Of a stretch of DNA of 64,000 nt, positions 24,105-36,515 are shown piece after piece; within the stretch, counting starts at the first letter, position 1, and each line of letters starts with the position of its first letter. Both the position numbers and the translations under genes were made by a program. The notes below the pieces were generated by a model. The model did not search any database. It worked only from the letters and a program-made list of their open reading frames with translations, and had not been told where the DNA came from. Origin of the DNA: Steinernema hermaphroditum (Eukaryota > Nematoda > Chromadorea > Rhabditida > Steinernematidae); the NCBI GenBank assembly GCA_030435675.1, contig CM059623.1:1390012-1454011 (forward strand), in the 5' to 3' direction.

Positions 24105-24659
24105 GTAAGATCGTTTAGTGACCTTTGGTTCCTAGCCAACTTTCTATGTAACTCTCGAAAACAGTTGACGAAACCGGAAATGACGAAAGTATATGGCAGC
24201 TGCATCTTAGGAAGATAATCCGCATTGTTCAGGTTTCGAGGAATGCTACTTATGTGATGGAGAGCAGTGAAGGGAAAAACAAACACATTTTTCATCCAAA
24301 ATAGCAAGGGATTATCGTGTTGTTTTTGGCCAATTACATCACGCATGAAGGGAGATGCCATAATTTGCATATGCGAGATTCAAGTGTTTTTTTCACCGAA
24401 TTTAAGCTCTTAAATCAACGGCTTACATCGTGCAAACCATGCTTTAAAAACGTCATATAAAGGAAAGGAAAAGAGGAACTTCGCTTGGTGTCATTTAAGA
24501 AGCGGACAGTTCCAGATAGAACACAAAATAGGGACCCGAAGTGGAGCCGAACCAACCGATAAGGTGCCAAAGATGCCCACAAAAATTACATTGCACACAT
24601 CTATCTAGATGTGCTTTTTGGATCAGCTTTTAAGAGGAGGCGAGGAGTAGCGCATTTGA

Positions 24660-24766
24660 TCATTCGTGGAGCGGTCGCTATCAGACACAAGACAAAATAG
24701 GGACATGGGCCAGCATTAAACCGATCACAAATCAGGCACGTTTGCAATAAGCCACACACGCAGTTG
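24660..24766 (-). repeat. tRNA-derived SINE copy
   Basis: Family order on the minus strand: head (complement of GTTTGCAATAAGCCACACA), then the TCCCTATTTTGTC and GACCGCTCC blocks. A further partial copy (AACACAAAATAGGGACCCGA) lies about 130 bp to the left. Confidence 0.55.
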
Positions 24767-25824
24767 AAATGTTCTACGCTGCTGTTCTTTGCGGACCACT
24801 AGTCTTCCTACCCACAGAAATATTGATATCGCCTGTCGAAAGTTCACGCGACACAAAACGCGCCGGTCCTTTTTTTGCGCTACATACCAAAAAAGCGCAA
24901 ATGTCTTTCAAGGTCCGTCGTAATTGGGTTCTCCGAATTCCTTAATTGAATAGACGATGCAAATACCACGGATTACGAGGACATTTCAAAGCGCAAAAGA
25001 TGGAGTGTCAGAACTTCAACTCGCTCCACACACGCGTCACCGAGTGGTTGCTTCGGGATTACTTGAACTGTTCAAAAATTAATGTAAATGAGGTAAATTA
25101 AGGTGCATGTATATCGTGGTTGATCTTTCAAGTATAGATGTGAGCAATGTGAGTAACAGATATTGCTTCATCGTTTCCATACCGCGACCATAGCAATGAA
25201 GAAATTATTTCCCATTTCTTCAATAGCAGAACCGTAAATCAGAGAGAGAGATAAGGAGCTCATTCCACAGGCTACGAGTCGCTCCTGGAAATTTTCCAAA
25301 ATTCACGCTACCAATTCTGGAGCTTGTTACTTAACCCAGGAAGAACCTTTTTCATAAGCGGATAGCACAAAGCAGGCCCCGAGGAGTGATCGAATGAGTG
25401 TGCGATTCATTGAATTAGTTCTCCTTTGCAAAATCACCCCTAGATGACATTGAAATCGATCCTGAAGATTAATGTTGATCCAGTGAGAAGGAATTCGCTT
25501 AGCCAAAAGCGTTGAGTTATCAAGATCAAACCACATAGAAAAACGTTGGCAAACAAGGCCATCTTGCCAAGTAACGAAAGCAAATCGGACTGAAATTGCC
25601 AACTGGTGTACCTTCAATAAGACTGTATGTGTAAAACAGGGCCCGAAATTCTAATCTCGTTTGGAGTCTCTGTTCAAGCAAGCGAGTGGTAGTAGTCACT
25701 GACAGCATTTTGTAGTATCAGTTCGATTCGTCGTGGAGGAATTTTCTAGATCTTATAAGATGAAAAATAGGACGCGGCCAAAAATATGTTCTGTGTCAAA
25801 CAATTTGTGTCGAAAGCAGAACAA

Positions 25825-25890
25825 ATAGCTCCTCGTCAGCGATTCGAACCCGACCCTTAAACTACCGGCCAAAATCACTACCAGACGGTT
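25825..25890 (-). repeat. tRNA-like relic
   Basis: On the minus strand: CCGTCTGGTAGTGATTTTGG (A-box-like) and, 25 bases on, GGGTCGGGTTCGAATCGC (B box). Stems are imperfect, so this is a decayed tRNA or SINE head. Confidence 0.35.
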
Positions 25891-26189
25891 ACGAGGATAC
25901 ATGTACTGGCGCTTTTCGAATGGCTAAACGCCATGTAAATGTTAAATCCCTATCAAAATCCAAATTTAAAAATGTAATTTCATAATAAGGCTGGCGATAT
26001 TTTTGTTGTGTCATTCTTCTGTTGAGAAAAAGACCCTTTTGAGAACAAAAATAGCGCCACCGCCGACCATGCTAAACACACACAAAAATCTATGGACACG
26101 ACTCTTAATCCTAACTATACGGACAGCACTTAGCCCCGGAAAGCAAATTTATAAAATCGTCCCGCAAATCCACTTCCGCCTGTGACATC

Positions 26190-26600
26190 CTCGGCAACGT
26201 GCACGGGCGCGCCCCTCCAAAATCCATATCTCATCAAAATTCAGAACGCAAAAAGGCGTTCAGTAATGACGATAATCCGGAGTCGGAATCGGCTCTCGGG
26301 GCACTCGATGAAGAGAGCTTATAAAGACGCGCGCCGCTAACAAACAGCACACATAATTAGCATCTGCTCAAATCGGGACGGCGACGACGCAGCCAAGCGT
26401 GGCGCGACTCTTCGACACATCTCTGGCGACGGCGACGGGGCGACGTTCCCCGGAGGAGAGGGCCCTCGCGGTGGCCCGGATAAATGCACTCTGAGAGTCG
26501 ATTACAGCCCGCTGATGCGAACGGACTCCGGAGATGCGCCCGGCGACGCCAGCCCAATTGGCCACTCGATGTCCCAGCGCTCATAATATCCATATCGAGC
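26190..26600. promoter_or_regulatory. GC-rich island 7 with TATA-like box
   Basis: GC-rich, with AGCTTATAAAGACGCGCGCC (26319-26338) resembling a TATA box on the plus strand, followed by ACATAATTAGCATCTGCTC with homeodomain (TAATTA) and E-box-like (CATCTG) cores. A promoter or enhancer is inferred. No exon is supported. Confidence 0.4.
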
Positions 26601-27185
26601 TATGTTTGGATTATTCGATTTTGATGCTTTAGCGCGTCTGACGAGAGGCGGGACACGTCTTAAAATCGACTGCTGCTGCAGAGGATCAATCGATGATAAA
26701 CGGAGAGGCTAATTGGGTCACTACGCAAAAACAAACCATATCTGAACAGCGGACTATTCCAGGTTGAAAATACCGTCGGTGACTGCGTAATAAAAGCAGT
26801 ACACCCATAGAAATGGCGTATAAGAAGTTCTCCAAGGATCAGAACCATAGTCTGTCCCTTAAGCGAGCTTCTTGAGCTTTAGGATTGACATTAAACAGAA
26901 TTATAAGATGAAGACCGAAGTTTAAATTACAGAAAATACAAGAATGATAGAAGCAGATAGATCAAAAGCGCAAAAAAATCGTTACACTATGCTCGTGTCG
27001 GTATTTTGCAAGTGATGCGTTAGAAACGACTGTATTGGCACAAAAATTGCAATTAGTGGAATGCTCTCGAAGCTTTGAATATTGGAAGTTCGGAACCGTG
27101 TAAATGGGCGGGGTCGGCGTCGAAGCGGCGCTTATGGGTGGGTCATTATAAGCGAATCAACAGAAAACTGAAGATGGTCTTCAAG

Positions 27186-27204
27186 CATACATACATACAT
27201 ACAT
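27186..27204. repeat. (CATA)n microsatellite
   Basis: Nearly five CATA units. The adjoining 35 bp (TTTACTCGTGAATCAATGAC and beyond) recurs in inverted orientation near 31990-32030. Confidence 0.8.
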
Positions 27205-27810
27205 TTACTCGTGAATCAATGACATTCGTCATGCAAGATATCTCATAATGCTCAAAGGAGAACCGTATATCACCGTAGTAGCTGCTGATCTTCTTTTTTC
27301 GGCGCAGAGCGCGACGTCAAGACGACTTCAAGCATGAAGTTCATTTATTTCGTCGGTTCTTCTATATTGAGGGACTCGTTCATCCTGGTACATGTGTAAC
27401 ATTCGGTTTGAAGTCATGGGGTACCGGCGGAAATTTTGCAAAAATTACCGAACAGAATGTACTTGGGTTGTTCATGTTCTCAAGGATTAACCCCCCAAAT
27501 GAGTTTGCAAAAAGCATCTACAGCAAGGAAATGGTTGAGCTAAAGCGGAAGAAGCGTCAAAAGAAAGAGTTTACTTTTCTGACTACGCAATGCCATCTGC
27601 CTAAAAGAAAAACAGATCGATTAAAACACAAGATTGCTGTACTATCAGTAGGATATGTCGGTTCACCCTCAAAAATTAAAATTCATAGTCTGTCCACTAA
27701 ACGAGTTATATCCCTTGAGCTTTAGGAGTGACAATAAACAGATCAACGAAGAAAGGTGGAAGTAGATGGATCATAAATACAAAGCGTATAGGAAACGTTT
27801 CTTAACAATA

Positions 27811-27888
27811 AAGTCCCTGGCCAACGTCGAGCCTAATCCGACCAGTTTACAAAGCAGAAACTTTCGCAATGAGCCACACAGACACTTC
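27811..27888 (-). repeat. tRNA-derived SINE copy
   Basis: A head-proximal part of the family on the minus strand (complement of CTTTCGCAATGAGCCACACA), with the GTTGGCCAGGGAC block. The distal body is missing. Confidence 0.5.
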
Positions 27889-28029
27889 TAACGGACCGAT
27901 TCACTGCAATTATGCCTTCGATATCGATATTCCACCAAATGTCCACCGGGTTAGAATGGACACATACACATGATTCGAATCTATTGGTGTCTCCATCCGA
28001 AAGGCCGTAGGTCTTTCGTGTGCTTACCA

Positions 28030-28130
28030 CCGGCAGGCTGCTGATGCCTTGCCGCTCGCAGGGCTATTTGTCTTTTAGTACTTGGACGGTATGAATTCGC
28101 GGACAGCCGCGTTTATAAGTTTATAAACGG
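28030..28130. repeat. Dispersed repeat (pair with 23670-23820)
   Basis: See 23670-23820. Here the sequence continues with CGGACAGCCGCGTTTATAAG. It lies about 140 bp right of a SINE copy, as its partner does. Confidence 0.5.
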
Positions 28131-28330
28131 ATCAACAATACCCCGAAAACTGAAGATTGTGTTCAAGGTTCTATCTAAGAAATATTGTGGGATTCGTTTT
28201 GATTCACAAAAATTACTAAGCAGCACGTGCTTGTTCTTCATGCTCTCATTAAATTAAACGATTATGCCCCCAAATGAGTCCTCAAAAATCATCTACTGCA
28301 GAGAAATGGTTGAGTTAATAACTGATACTA

Positions 28331-29245
28331 TTGGGTTGGAGCATTGAAAATGGGCCATTTGACAAACATCCATTTTTTTCGCCATGTGCATACTTGTAGC
28401 AAAATAGATGGGTAAGTTGTGGAGTACAGTGATCTCTCAACCCACACTATGATTCGACACTTGTCCATTGCATTCTTCTTAATGTTGGAGCTCTATTCAG
28501 TTTTCATGGTCATTTTTGGCACCTCCAGATGGCAAGAGTGCGAAGTGATGTACGGGCTTCCTATGGTAATAATTGCGTGTTCGACGGTGACTGTCTTCAA
28601 CCACGTACATCGTTGGCTCTGGCCTACCGAATGCACCTATTGTTATCTTGGTTATATATCACAACATGAGCTAATCTCAAAAAGATGGTTTTTTTCGGAT
28701 CATCGGATCGGACCATGCTCCGTTAACGCCAACGTTTCCAATTGATTACGTAGCGTAACAGAGAATGGGGATATAGTGCAGATAGACCTCACTTACAGCT
28801 ACCATGCACGCATAGCGAATCCACGACCTCACGCTTATTTTATGGAAATGACGGCCAAATGTGGGAAAAGTCAGACTTCACACTTTGGTGCCTGAGACCT
28901 CACATTTTCAAGTTGACCCTCAGAATGGCTCTCTACTTTGAGCTGCGAGATTCCTTTTTTGCTGTTTATCTATCATTCTCTTAGCTCTATCTAATCATCG
29001 TCTGTACTCGTCTACAACTGACGACATCAGAGGAAATCACTCCGAATAAGACAAGGAGGTCGAAAATGAGACCAAAACATTTTTTAACTCGGAACTGCAC
29101 ATATTCAACGAACAGCGGATCCTTTTGCCCGAGGAGTGGGCTGAGGTTACTTAGTCAAATGGTAAGTACCTTGAAGTGAAGTGGTTGAAAAAATACATAT
29201 AAACAATCATTACAAAAGTTGCGCATTTTCACTGCTCCAACCCAA
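28331..29245. mobile_element. Mariner-type non-autonomous element
   Basis: A 915-bp element bounded by inverted repeats: TTGGGTTGGAGCATTGAAAA at the left and the complement TTGGGTTGGAGCAGTGAAAA at the right, flanked by TA on both sides (28329-28330 and 29246-29247), the mariner target-site duplication. The ends match the mariner terminal-repeat pattern. No transposase motif was recognised inside. A 32-codon open segment with a GTAAGT donor (near 29160) is probably fortuitous. Confidence 0.75.
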
Positions 29246-30109
29246 TACAAAGAAGCGATCGACTAAGACATAAGACGGCTGTACTACTAGAAGGATATGT
29301 CGGTTGAACAAAGAAAGTGACCTTAGCATGTGCCTCCAGCGGTGTTGTCGATTGGAGTACGATTGAGTTGCGTACTTCGTGCTCATCGGATTCTGGCAGG
29401 TCGAATTACTCAAGCCGTACTGAACTGAACTGATACAATATGGCTGATACTCAAATTTCGGTGCTAAAATGACCTAATAACCGAGAAACATGTTGAGTTC
29501 TAACGAAAAGCTACATACTCTAGAGGGCCGATTAGTCTGTTTGCTTAAATTTGAATAAAACCGATTCTATGAACGCAAATCTTGTCACACACTCTTGATA
29601 CGGTTTCTCCATTCGAAAGCCAATAGGTCTTTTGCGTATTTTCAGGTTTTAGACCAACTTAAGCCGTGTGTATGAGCGCCAATCTCCATCAAAGACAAAG
29701 CCGCATATAAACGATTCTCAGCACAACAGAAGTGACAACATCATGATTTTAAGAGCACGAATAGCCTGGGCAAAAATAATACTACAAAGTTATGAAATCG
29801 CTTGAAAGTGCTTCAATTCTCTAAGAAGGTGTATCGAGTTTGACCAACAAAAATCGAAAAATTTCATTTTTGAGGCAGGAATAGAATGTATTTGTAGTTG
29901 AACACGATCGAATCCCACAACGAAGAACATGTTGAGTACAAGGGAGAAATTTTGGCGAATCCATCACCTACAGTTCTGTCACACGGGACTATTTTTCAAA
30001 TGACTCGCGAAAGAGCATCATCCAAATACCAAAAATACGATCCAAGAGAAGACAAAGGAAATCAGCAAAAGACGGTCTTTAACCAGTAGCACCCTTCTAT
30101 ACGTTCCCC

Positions 30110-30350
30110 GCTTCACACTTGCAGCACGGCTCCCTATCACCCACGGGAGTTCCGAGCGCTGACGTCAGCCAGACGGCGAAATAAGATAAATAGTCAGCTG
30201 CAGCGACCACTCAAAACCTTTTTTTCTATGACGTCTACGCGTCGCCTGAGCGGTCACACGCGAATCCCCGTTAATCATCCCAGCTCGGGCCATTCGAACG
30301 GCGTCCAACGAATGCCCAATGCAATTAGCGGCTTTCAACTGGGCAAAACA
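30110..30350. promoter_or_regulatory. GC-rich island 8 with CRE site
   Basis: Contains a perfect TGACGTCA (30160-30167) inside GCTGACGTCAGC, a second TGACGT near 30229, and GCAATTAGCGGC. TGACGTCA is the CREB/ATF consensus. It suggests a cis-regulatory module; no exon is called. Confidence 0.4.
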
Positions 30351-31493
30351 ACACAAGAGAAGTAGTATGGCCAAGGCGGAAAGAGGAGGAAGTCGCGAAA
30401 CACGGTAATTGGAAAGCAGGAAGGATGCTGGCCTAGGTATTGCTAAACAGGGTGGCGAATGAGTTAATAGAGGTAGTAAGAGAATAGAGGAAAAGAGAGA
30501 AAAGATGAGCTTTCAGGAATAACTAAAAGCGCGCTAAATTTATCCGCAAAAGAAATGGCGAAAAAAATCAAAAATGAAGATTTTTGTAGATGTACGATTC
30601 AATCAGTTGCGGACAGCAAAAATTAACAACATTGAAACGTCTATACAGCGATAACTATGACGATAGCAATTGACAAGAAACACGCAAGGTCCATCGTCTG
30701 CGCCTATATCGGAATCAGCACTTCATCTGTCGAACTAGGGCTGGGTCCAACCACGATCTTCCTGTTACGTGTGGCCGGATGCTAGTGGAGAGTAAGCACG
30801 CCGGTTATTGTTGGTTTTTGTTGGCACGAATTAAAGCTGTTTATTGCAACGTGTGTCACTCGTTCTGCACAAGCGCACTTCGTCTGTCGATTATCTCCCG
30901 TATCCCGAGGGTACAACACACCTCACGCTAATGAATGCAAACTAATAGGATAGTCTCCTGTCGTGTCCTGGACCGAATCCAGAGGAAGATCGGTGATTAT
31001 CATGTCATACAGTGCCTTGTTGTGCTTAGAAGACGGCATTCATTGATTCGTCGTTGATTCAAGAAGAAAAACCGTATGATCCGAATCACCATCAATCAAA
31101 ATCAGTCGAATTTATCTACATCGTTAAGGTGACTCGATTGTGGCATGCCAACACTTCACATCGCCATTTAGAATGATTGCTACAAGTGGCATACGATCAA
31201 ATGGGGTTAGGATTCATCGCAAGCATTCGGGCGACATCAAAACGGCACCCTCTGCTTCTTTATAGCCCGACGACGGCGATTTTAAATATTGACATGCCGA
31301 AACGAATGAGGAAGTAAAACGTGGCCGCGGATATGTGTACAAGGAAGAGAGATAAATCTTGTCTTGGCATTGATCAGAACAAGGTTATGAGCATCTTTGG
31401 TTTTAGAGGACATTCCTCTGCATCCATCGAGATTACAACGTTCGGCCAAAAATTGTTCGATTATGGAGTTATTTGGATCATGGTTTCTGATAG

Positions 31494-31590
31494 AACGACT
31501 ATTGTACTGATAGAAGAAGAGGTAATTAGGCTGCGATGTACTTAACATTTATGCCGGTGTTCAAAAATTATATCCTTTCAGGTAATCTAG
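31494..31590. repeat. Direct repeat copy A (pair with 31797-31893)
   Basis: About 95 bp almost identical to 31797-31893, including GAAGAAGAGGTAATTAGGCT, CATTTATGCCGGTGTTCAAA and the CAAAAATT motif. The core is nearly unchanged while the left flanks differ. Confidence 0.8.
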
Positions 31591-31796
31591 GACGGACACA
31601 CTCCAAAACAGTGATGCTCAAAAATTGAACCGATTATTATGTTGCTTCCAAAATTTGTCGCTCAGTGTTCAGAATTCCAAAGCCCACTTTCGAAAGGGAC
31701 GAAAAGGACAGAAAAGGGACAAGTTAAGTTTGAAATCGTCGCAACCGTCATGTATTTGTTTGGTGTATGTGTATGGATCACGATCATGTTTTCCGA

Positions 31797-31893
31797 TTGA
31801 ACGACTTGGACTAATAGAAGAAGAGGTAATTAGGCTGCGATGTACTTAACATTTATGCCGGTGTTCAAAAATTCTATCCTTTTAGGTAATGTG
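31797..31893. repeat. Direct repeat copy B (pair with 31494-31590)
   Basis: The partner of 31494-31590. Diverged relatives of the neighbouring sequence (CTTGTATTGACATTGATCGA, GAGCATCTTT) occur again at 32055-32110 and 32300-32400, so 31.3-32.4 kb is a decayed tandem array. Confidence 0.8.
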
Positions 31894-33031
31894 AGACGCG
31901 AACACTCTAAAATGATACAACTTGAGGCCGACAGAAAATATTTATCTTCGCAGGTTTCACACATGATCACCCCGTTCCAATCCAATGCATTGCACGACGA
32001 ATGTCATTGATTCAAGAGTAAATTTAATGTATGTTTCACCGCAAAAATTTTTTATATATCTTGTATTGACATTGATCGACATCAAAGCAAAGTACTGAGC
32101 ATCTTTCTATTGAGTGTTCCTACTTTGTACCCTTCTTTGTACACGTAATTAAAGTAGCATGTCTATGTTTTGGTCAAAAATGTTGAAAAATCGTAAATTA
32201 CAAATTTTATCAAAGGCAGATAGGAAACATGGTCGATGTTATCTGAATCTTTTGGAGAGCGGCACAGTGAAATACCTGAATATCTTGGCATTTCGTGTAA
32301 CATTTCGAGCAAAAAATGTCCTGACCATAAGGTCTTCGAGGAAATTCCTCTGCGCCTACCGTAATTACAAGCAAAATCCGGAGCGCAGACAAAAAACGTT
32401 GCTTCTCAAAAATTGAAACAATCAGTTTACTTCGCAGATCAGCAAAAACGTTTGCATTTCAACATATTAAACACGTAGGTAAAGAAGAAGTTGTGGCTGT
32501 GTGTGGATCCGAACCGAACTTTCGAAGCTGCCGGTTAGTTCCGGTTTGGAATCAGATGCATTAAAAGAGTGTCACTCTTGCGAAGATGTCGTCAGAAGCA
32601 AATAGAAGACAAATACACAAAAATCACAAACCAACATCAAAGTTCTACATGTAGAATCGGTGTGGAACAGTCAAAATATTGAGCGAGGATCATCCTGTTA
32701 CTGTTCTCTATCATTTACAGCAGATGTTCAAAAATGGAAGGTTTCGCTCAATGTGAGTTGTCTTCATTCACAGAAAGATAGATAACATACATACACTATT
32801 GACTATTGAGCACTCGAGCCAATGCGATGATTTGCTAGTCAAAGTAAAACACCAAAAATTAAATCAATAAGCAAAGCCCACTTTCGAGGGGGACTAATAG
32901 GACAGTATCGTTCTAAACAGCAATGTTTCCTGTAGAACATGTGCACGGTACGCGTTCCATAATTCATGAAAATGACACTGAAAATAAGCGTGGTTTTGAA
33001 CGCTTTTTGTTTTGAATCATTCAGTCACAAA

Positions 33032-33144
33032 CAGAGATGGACATCACCTCAGCCGTCTGCCATCAGCCGATCATCCGGTAGGCCGAGCTAGTCGATTGAC
33101 GGCTGATAGTTGAACGGATAGGATGAACGGCTAGCCCATCTCTG
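33032..33144. mobile_element. Small hAT-type element
   Basis: A 113-bp element starting CAGAGATGGACATC and ending GCCCATCTCTG, so the ends are inverted repeats of the hAT form CAGAGATGG. Flanks GTCACAAA (33024-33031) and GTCACCAG (33145-33152) match at 6 of 8 bases, consistent with an aged 8-bp target duplication. No coding content. Confidence 0.6.
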
Positions 33145-33529
33145 GTCACCAGTCGAGCGAATCTCTACGAATAATCAAGCAACTAGATGGAATGACTCAC
33201 CTGGATAATCTAGATCGCTCATTCATTTTGATCGTGTCCCTTACAAATAAGCCATGCTGGAAACCTAAGGCCCCTTCCATCCGTCGCACCGATGTAACAC
33301 CCTTTTAATACATGAGTAGGACCAAAGTTACTCGAAAACCAAATATGTGCTACCCAGATATATTAAGCGTTGAAAAAATCTGACCACTTATGTACTGAAG
33401 CAATAAAGCGTCACTTAGAAGAGAGGCTCTCCGAAAGATGATCAAGCAGGAAAGGCACTATAAGATCTGACAATGACTGACAAATTATGCTGCCAATCGT
33501 CGTCACCAAAGCCACAAGAAGTGTCAAAA

Positions 33530-33800
33530 CACGCACGGGAACTGCAACTGCTTTCGTGACACGTCAATAACCCGGGCGCCATCCACTTGGACGTCGCTTA
33601 GCACGCGAGTCGGCTATGCGATCTCGGGCCCACTTCCCTTAGGCACCGCTGCACTTTCCCTCCGACGCCACCATCCCATCTCGTTTCTTCTTCTCCCGTT
33701 CCTCCGCCAAACGATGATGTCTTCTTCTGTTTTTCTCTCACCGCTGTGGCGTCGTGCCACGGCACGCCATCGCTTCCTGTGTCGAACGGGATTGTTTGCC
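33530..33800. promoter_or_regulatory. GC-rich island 9
   Basis: GC-rich stretch with pyrimidine-rich plus strand (TTCTTCTTCTCCCG-type). It is open on the minus strand for about 60 codons without good splice sites. No gene is called. Confidence 0.3.
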
Positions 33801-35207
33801 ATTTAATGATAATGATAGTGTTAGTTTTCCCACACCGCAGCTAAATAGGGCCCTTTTTGTGGGGACGTAAAACGGGTTTGGCCACAGAAAATGGGACATG
33901 TGTCGCTTAAGTGAAAATCGATCGATCGGAGGCGAGCCGATCGGCCAGATCGCTTATGCGATGAGGGGTCGTCTGCTCTTTGATCTGTTTATTTCGAATA
34001 GGCCTACGCTCTAAAAATAGCGGGGACCATGGGTCATTACAGCCAAAAATTTGTGAAAAGTTGGAAGAGCAACAAAACGGTGTATGGTCCTCACTGTTAT
34101 GAATCTTAATCGTATCCCATTACACGCTGGACACCTTGGTATATTTGAATTTAATTCTTTCAAGGAGTCTTATCAAGAAATCAAAAATCGCCGTACTCTC
34201 ATCTCGGAAAAGCAAGGTGGGTAGTAAAACAGTGCAAAGAACGATGATGAGGAGCTTTATCTATATAATCTTACTCTAATGACAATGTTCATATGAGAAA
34301 TTTTTGAGCATTATACACAGAACACCTTGGTTACTTTCGTTTTGATCATCCCCTATATATAAACGGAGAGTCTGCGTCCTCTCGTACCGATACGCGCGGA
34401 CAGTTGTGCACCCATAGGGACCCAGTTTTTTTTGGTTCGTTGTCCATATTCAAGTTAAAACTCTGGTGACCAGATCAGAGGTTAAGCAATGGTTACATAT
34501 GTGATTGACAGAAGGAGTCAAAGAAGGATTGTACTAGGATCAAAAATCCGAATATGGACTCCAAAGATGATTAACTAATCAAAGGGATCAAAGTGTTTAC
34601 AAATGGAGAACAAACTTGCAAAAATACTGCAATAATTGTTTGTAGAGAAAACCAACGAGAGACGGAATCAGAAATCATTAAACCATTTCCTGACATTTAG
34701 ATTACATACAAACAAGAAGAAAATGAGCATAGTAGAAAACAGCTATCTATTCGTGACTGCTTTTCCTCTCCTTTTTAAGAAACTGCTAAACATGTCGGCT
34801 TTAGGAGTCTGTTTCCACGCCTTTAAAAGAGATGAGCTTGGACTTGGTTCGGCAGGATACAAAATCCACCTCAAAAATCAGTGGGTAAACGATCAAAGTG
34901 AGTGCGGATCCTAATGAAAACTAACACAGAGCTGGGCATTAAATCAGAATATGAATAAGTTCAAATAAAATGAAAACGCTTTGCTTAAGGAATGTCAATT
35001 TTACCCCACAAATTACCCCAAGCACTGGGGAGAAAAGTATAAGAGGCAAAGTGGATGACCAAGATGAGAGGCAAAAATGAGAAAATGGAAATGTTAAGTG
35101 TATTCATGACTATAAGTGATCTAAATTCGAACAGCCTGAAAGGAAAACGCCCTAAAAGCCGTAAAACCACACCTGAAATTAACGAAAGAAAGATAAAATA
35201 AACCAAC

Positions 35208-35412
35208 CGCTCGCATGATCGGCGACTATGAGATCTAGAAGCGTGCAAACGGGAGGTCGACGTCGCGTCGGTGGCGCCGACGACGTTTTCGTCGGACAGT
35301 CGGTCTTCGGGACGGTGGCGGCGGCGGTGCTGAGCGGACAGTCTCCGACTACGGTAGTGCAGCAGGCAGAGCGGCTTCGGGGCGAACGGTAGAGGCTGCG
35401 CTGTGGACGACA
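35208..35412 (-). CDS. Candidate exon in GC-rich island 10
   Basis: A minus-strand model of 205 nt: acceptor CAATGCCCGCAG and a weak donor (GCG|GTTGGT). The chosen frame has the most GC-rich third positions of the three and includes the hydrophilic RPEDRLSDENVVGATDATS and serine/arginine-rich sequence after it. Other frames are also open, and neither splice site is typical, so this may be non-coding regulatory sequence. No family was recognised. Confidence 0.2.
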
Positions 35413-35759
35413 CTGCGGGCATTGGGTGGCGACGCGACGGTCACTCAACGCAGTCGGCCTTAGCAGTCGGTGGCGGCGTCGAAGGAGACAACGATGCTGG
35501 AGACGCTGGCATGCATGGGTTCTCTCCTCACCTGAACATTGAACTGTACCATCTGGACCAATCTGGACCCAACAGTAAATGTCCAAAAATCGCTCGCGAG
35601 TACTTATGGCATAGCAATGAAATACAGATATATCCTCAATGCACGATTTGAAGATGTATAGAGTTCAAAGAATACGTTGATGAAAAATCTCCGCGATCGT
35701 AGATGGTTCATATGACCAAACGCTGTGAAAGCGTAGCGTTCGAATGAATAGACAATGAC

Positions 35760-35861
35760 CAGAGTTGTCCGGGTACCCGAACCCGAACCCGACCCGAACC
35801 CGAAACCTTCGGGTACCCGACCAGAAAACCCGAACCCAAGAACCGGAACCTGCCAACTCTG
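35760..35861. mobile_element. Small hAT-type element with CCCGAA repeats
   Basis: A 102-bp element starting CAGAGTTGTCCGG and ending CCTGCCAACTCTG (inverted CAGAGTTGKC ends). It is flanked by ACAATGAC (35752-35759) and ACTATGAC (35862-35869), a 7-of-8 match typical of a hAT 8-bp target duplication. The interior is repeated CCCGAA with an internal GGGTACCCGA palindrome, so it can fold on itself. No coding content. Confidence 0.75.
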
Positions 35862-36414
35862 ACTATGACAAGATCAGTGACAGGATGACATTTTGAAAGG
35901 GTCGGATAGGAGCACAGAAAAGTCAATCAGAAGGACAAGCAGTTCACATATAAACCTATAAACGAGGTCACACTTTATAGCACTCCCAACAAGCGAAAAA
36001 GAGGAACTTTCCAACTATGTTTACGAACAAAAATGAAACATTAAACATCTATGGAACACCAAATAAGCTCGAATAGCAGCACGAACGCGTTTGAGATCTA
36101 AACGTTTGAGACAGTATATTTATGTTTATCTTATCTAAGATTCGTCTTATGTCTTATGAACACGAAGTTCTTCGAGTACTCTTTGCGCATCACGGGTCAA
36201 CGACAAGATGCCAATTCATTCGAACGGGTAGGTACAACAAAAATAGATAAAACCACGAATAAATAACAGTATACACTGAGAAGATAGTCCGCTTTTGATT
36301 CTGTATAGGTGACTCATCAAGTCTTAAAATCAATCATCTGGTCTTCGACTCGTCGATGACAATCATCAGCAGAAAAGCTAACTGAGCTCCAGGAGATCCA
36401 GGCGAACCGGGTGC

Positions 36415-36515
36415 GTGGGCCGGTGTGGCGGGGAATCAGGGTGTTCCGTTCGAGACCATCCGCTTAGGGAATCGTGTCGCTACAGTCATCAAAGCACATT
36501 CACTCGAACTCATCA
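36415..36515. repeat. GACACGATTCCC repeat family member
   Basis: Contains GGGTGTTCCGTTCGAGACCA and AATCGTGTCGCTACAGTCAT. Related members: 37083-37136, 44685-44765 and, inverted and internally tandem, 45346-45570. Confidence 0.55.

Noticed and set aside
28880..28910. CCTGAGACCTCA, resembling the 5' part of lin-4/miR-125
   Set aside because: Only a 12-base match, the first seed base differs, no hairpin partner was found, and it lies inside a mariner-type element.
35750..35870. Telomere-like or satellite array from CCCGAA repeats
   Set aside because: It is bounded by hAT-type inverted ends and an 8-bp target duplication, so it is a transposed unit.
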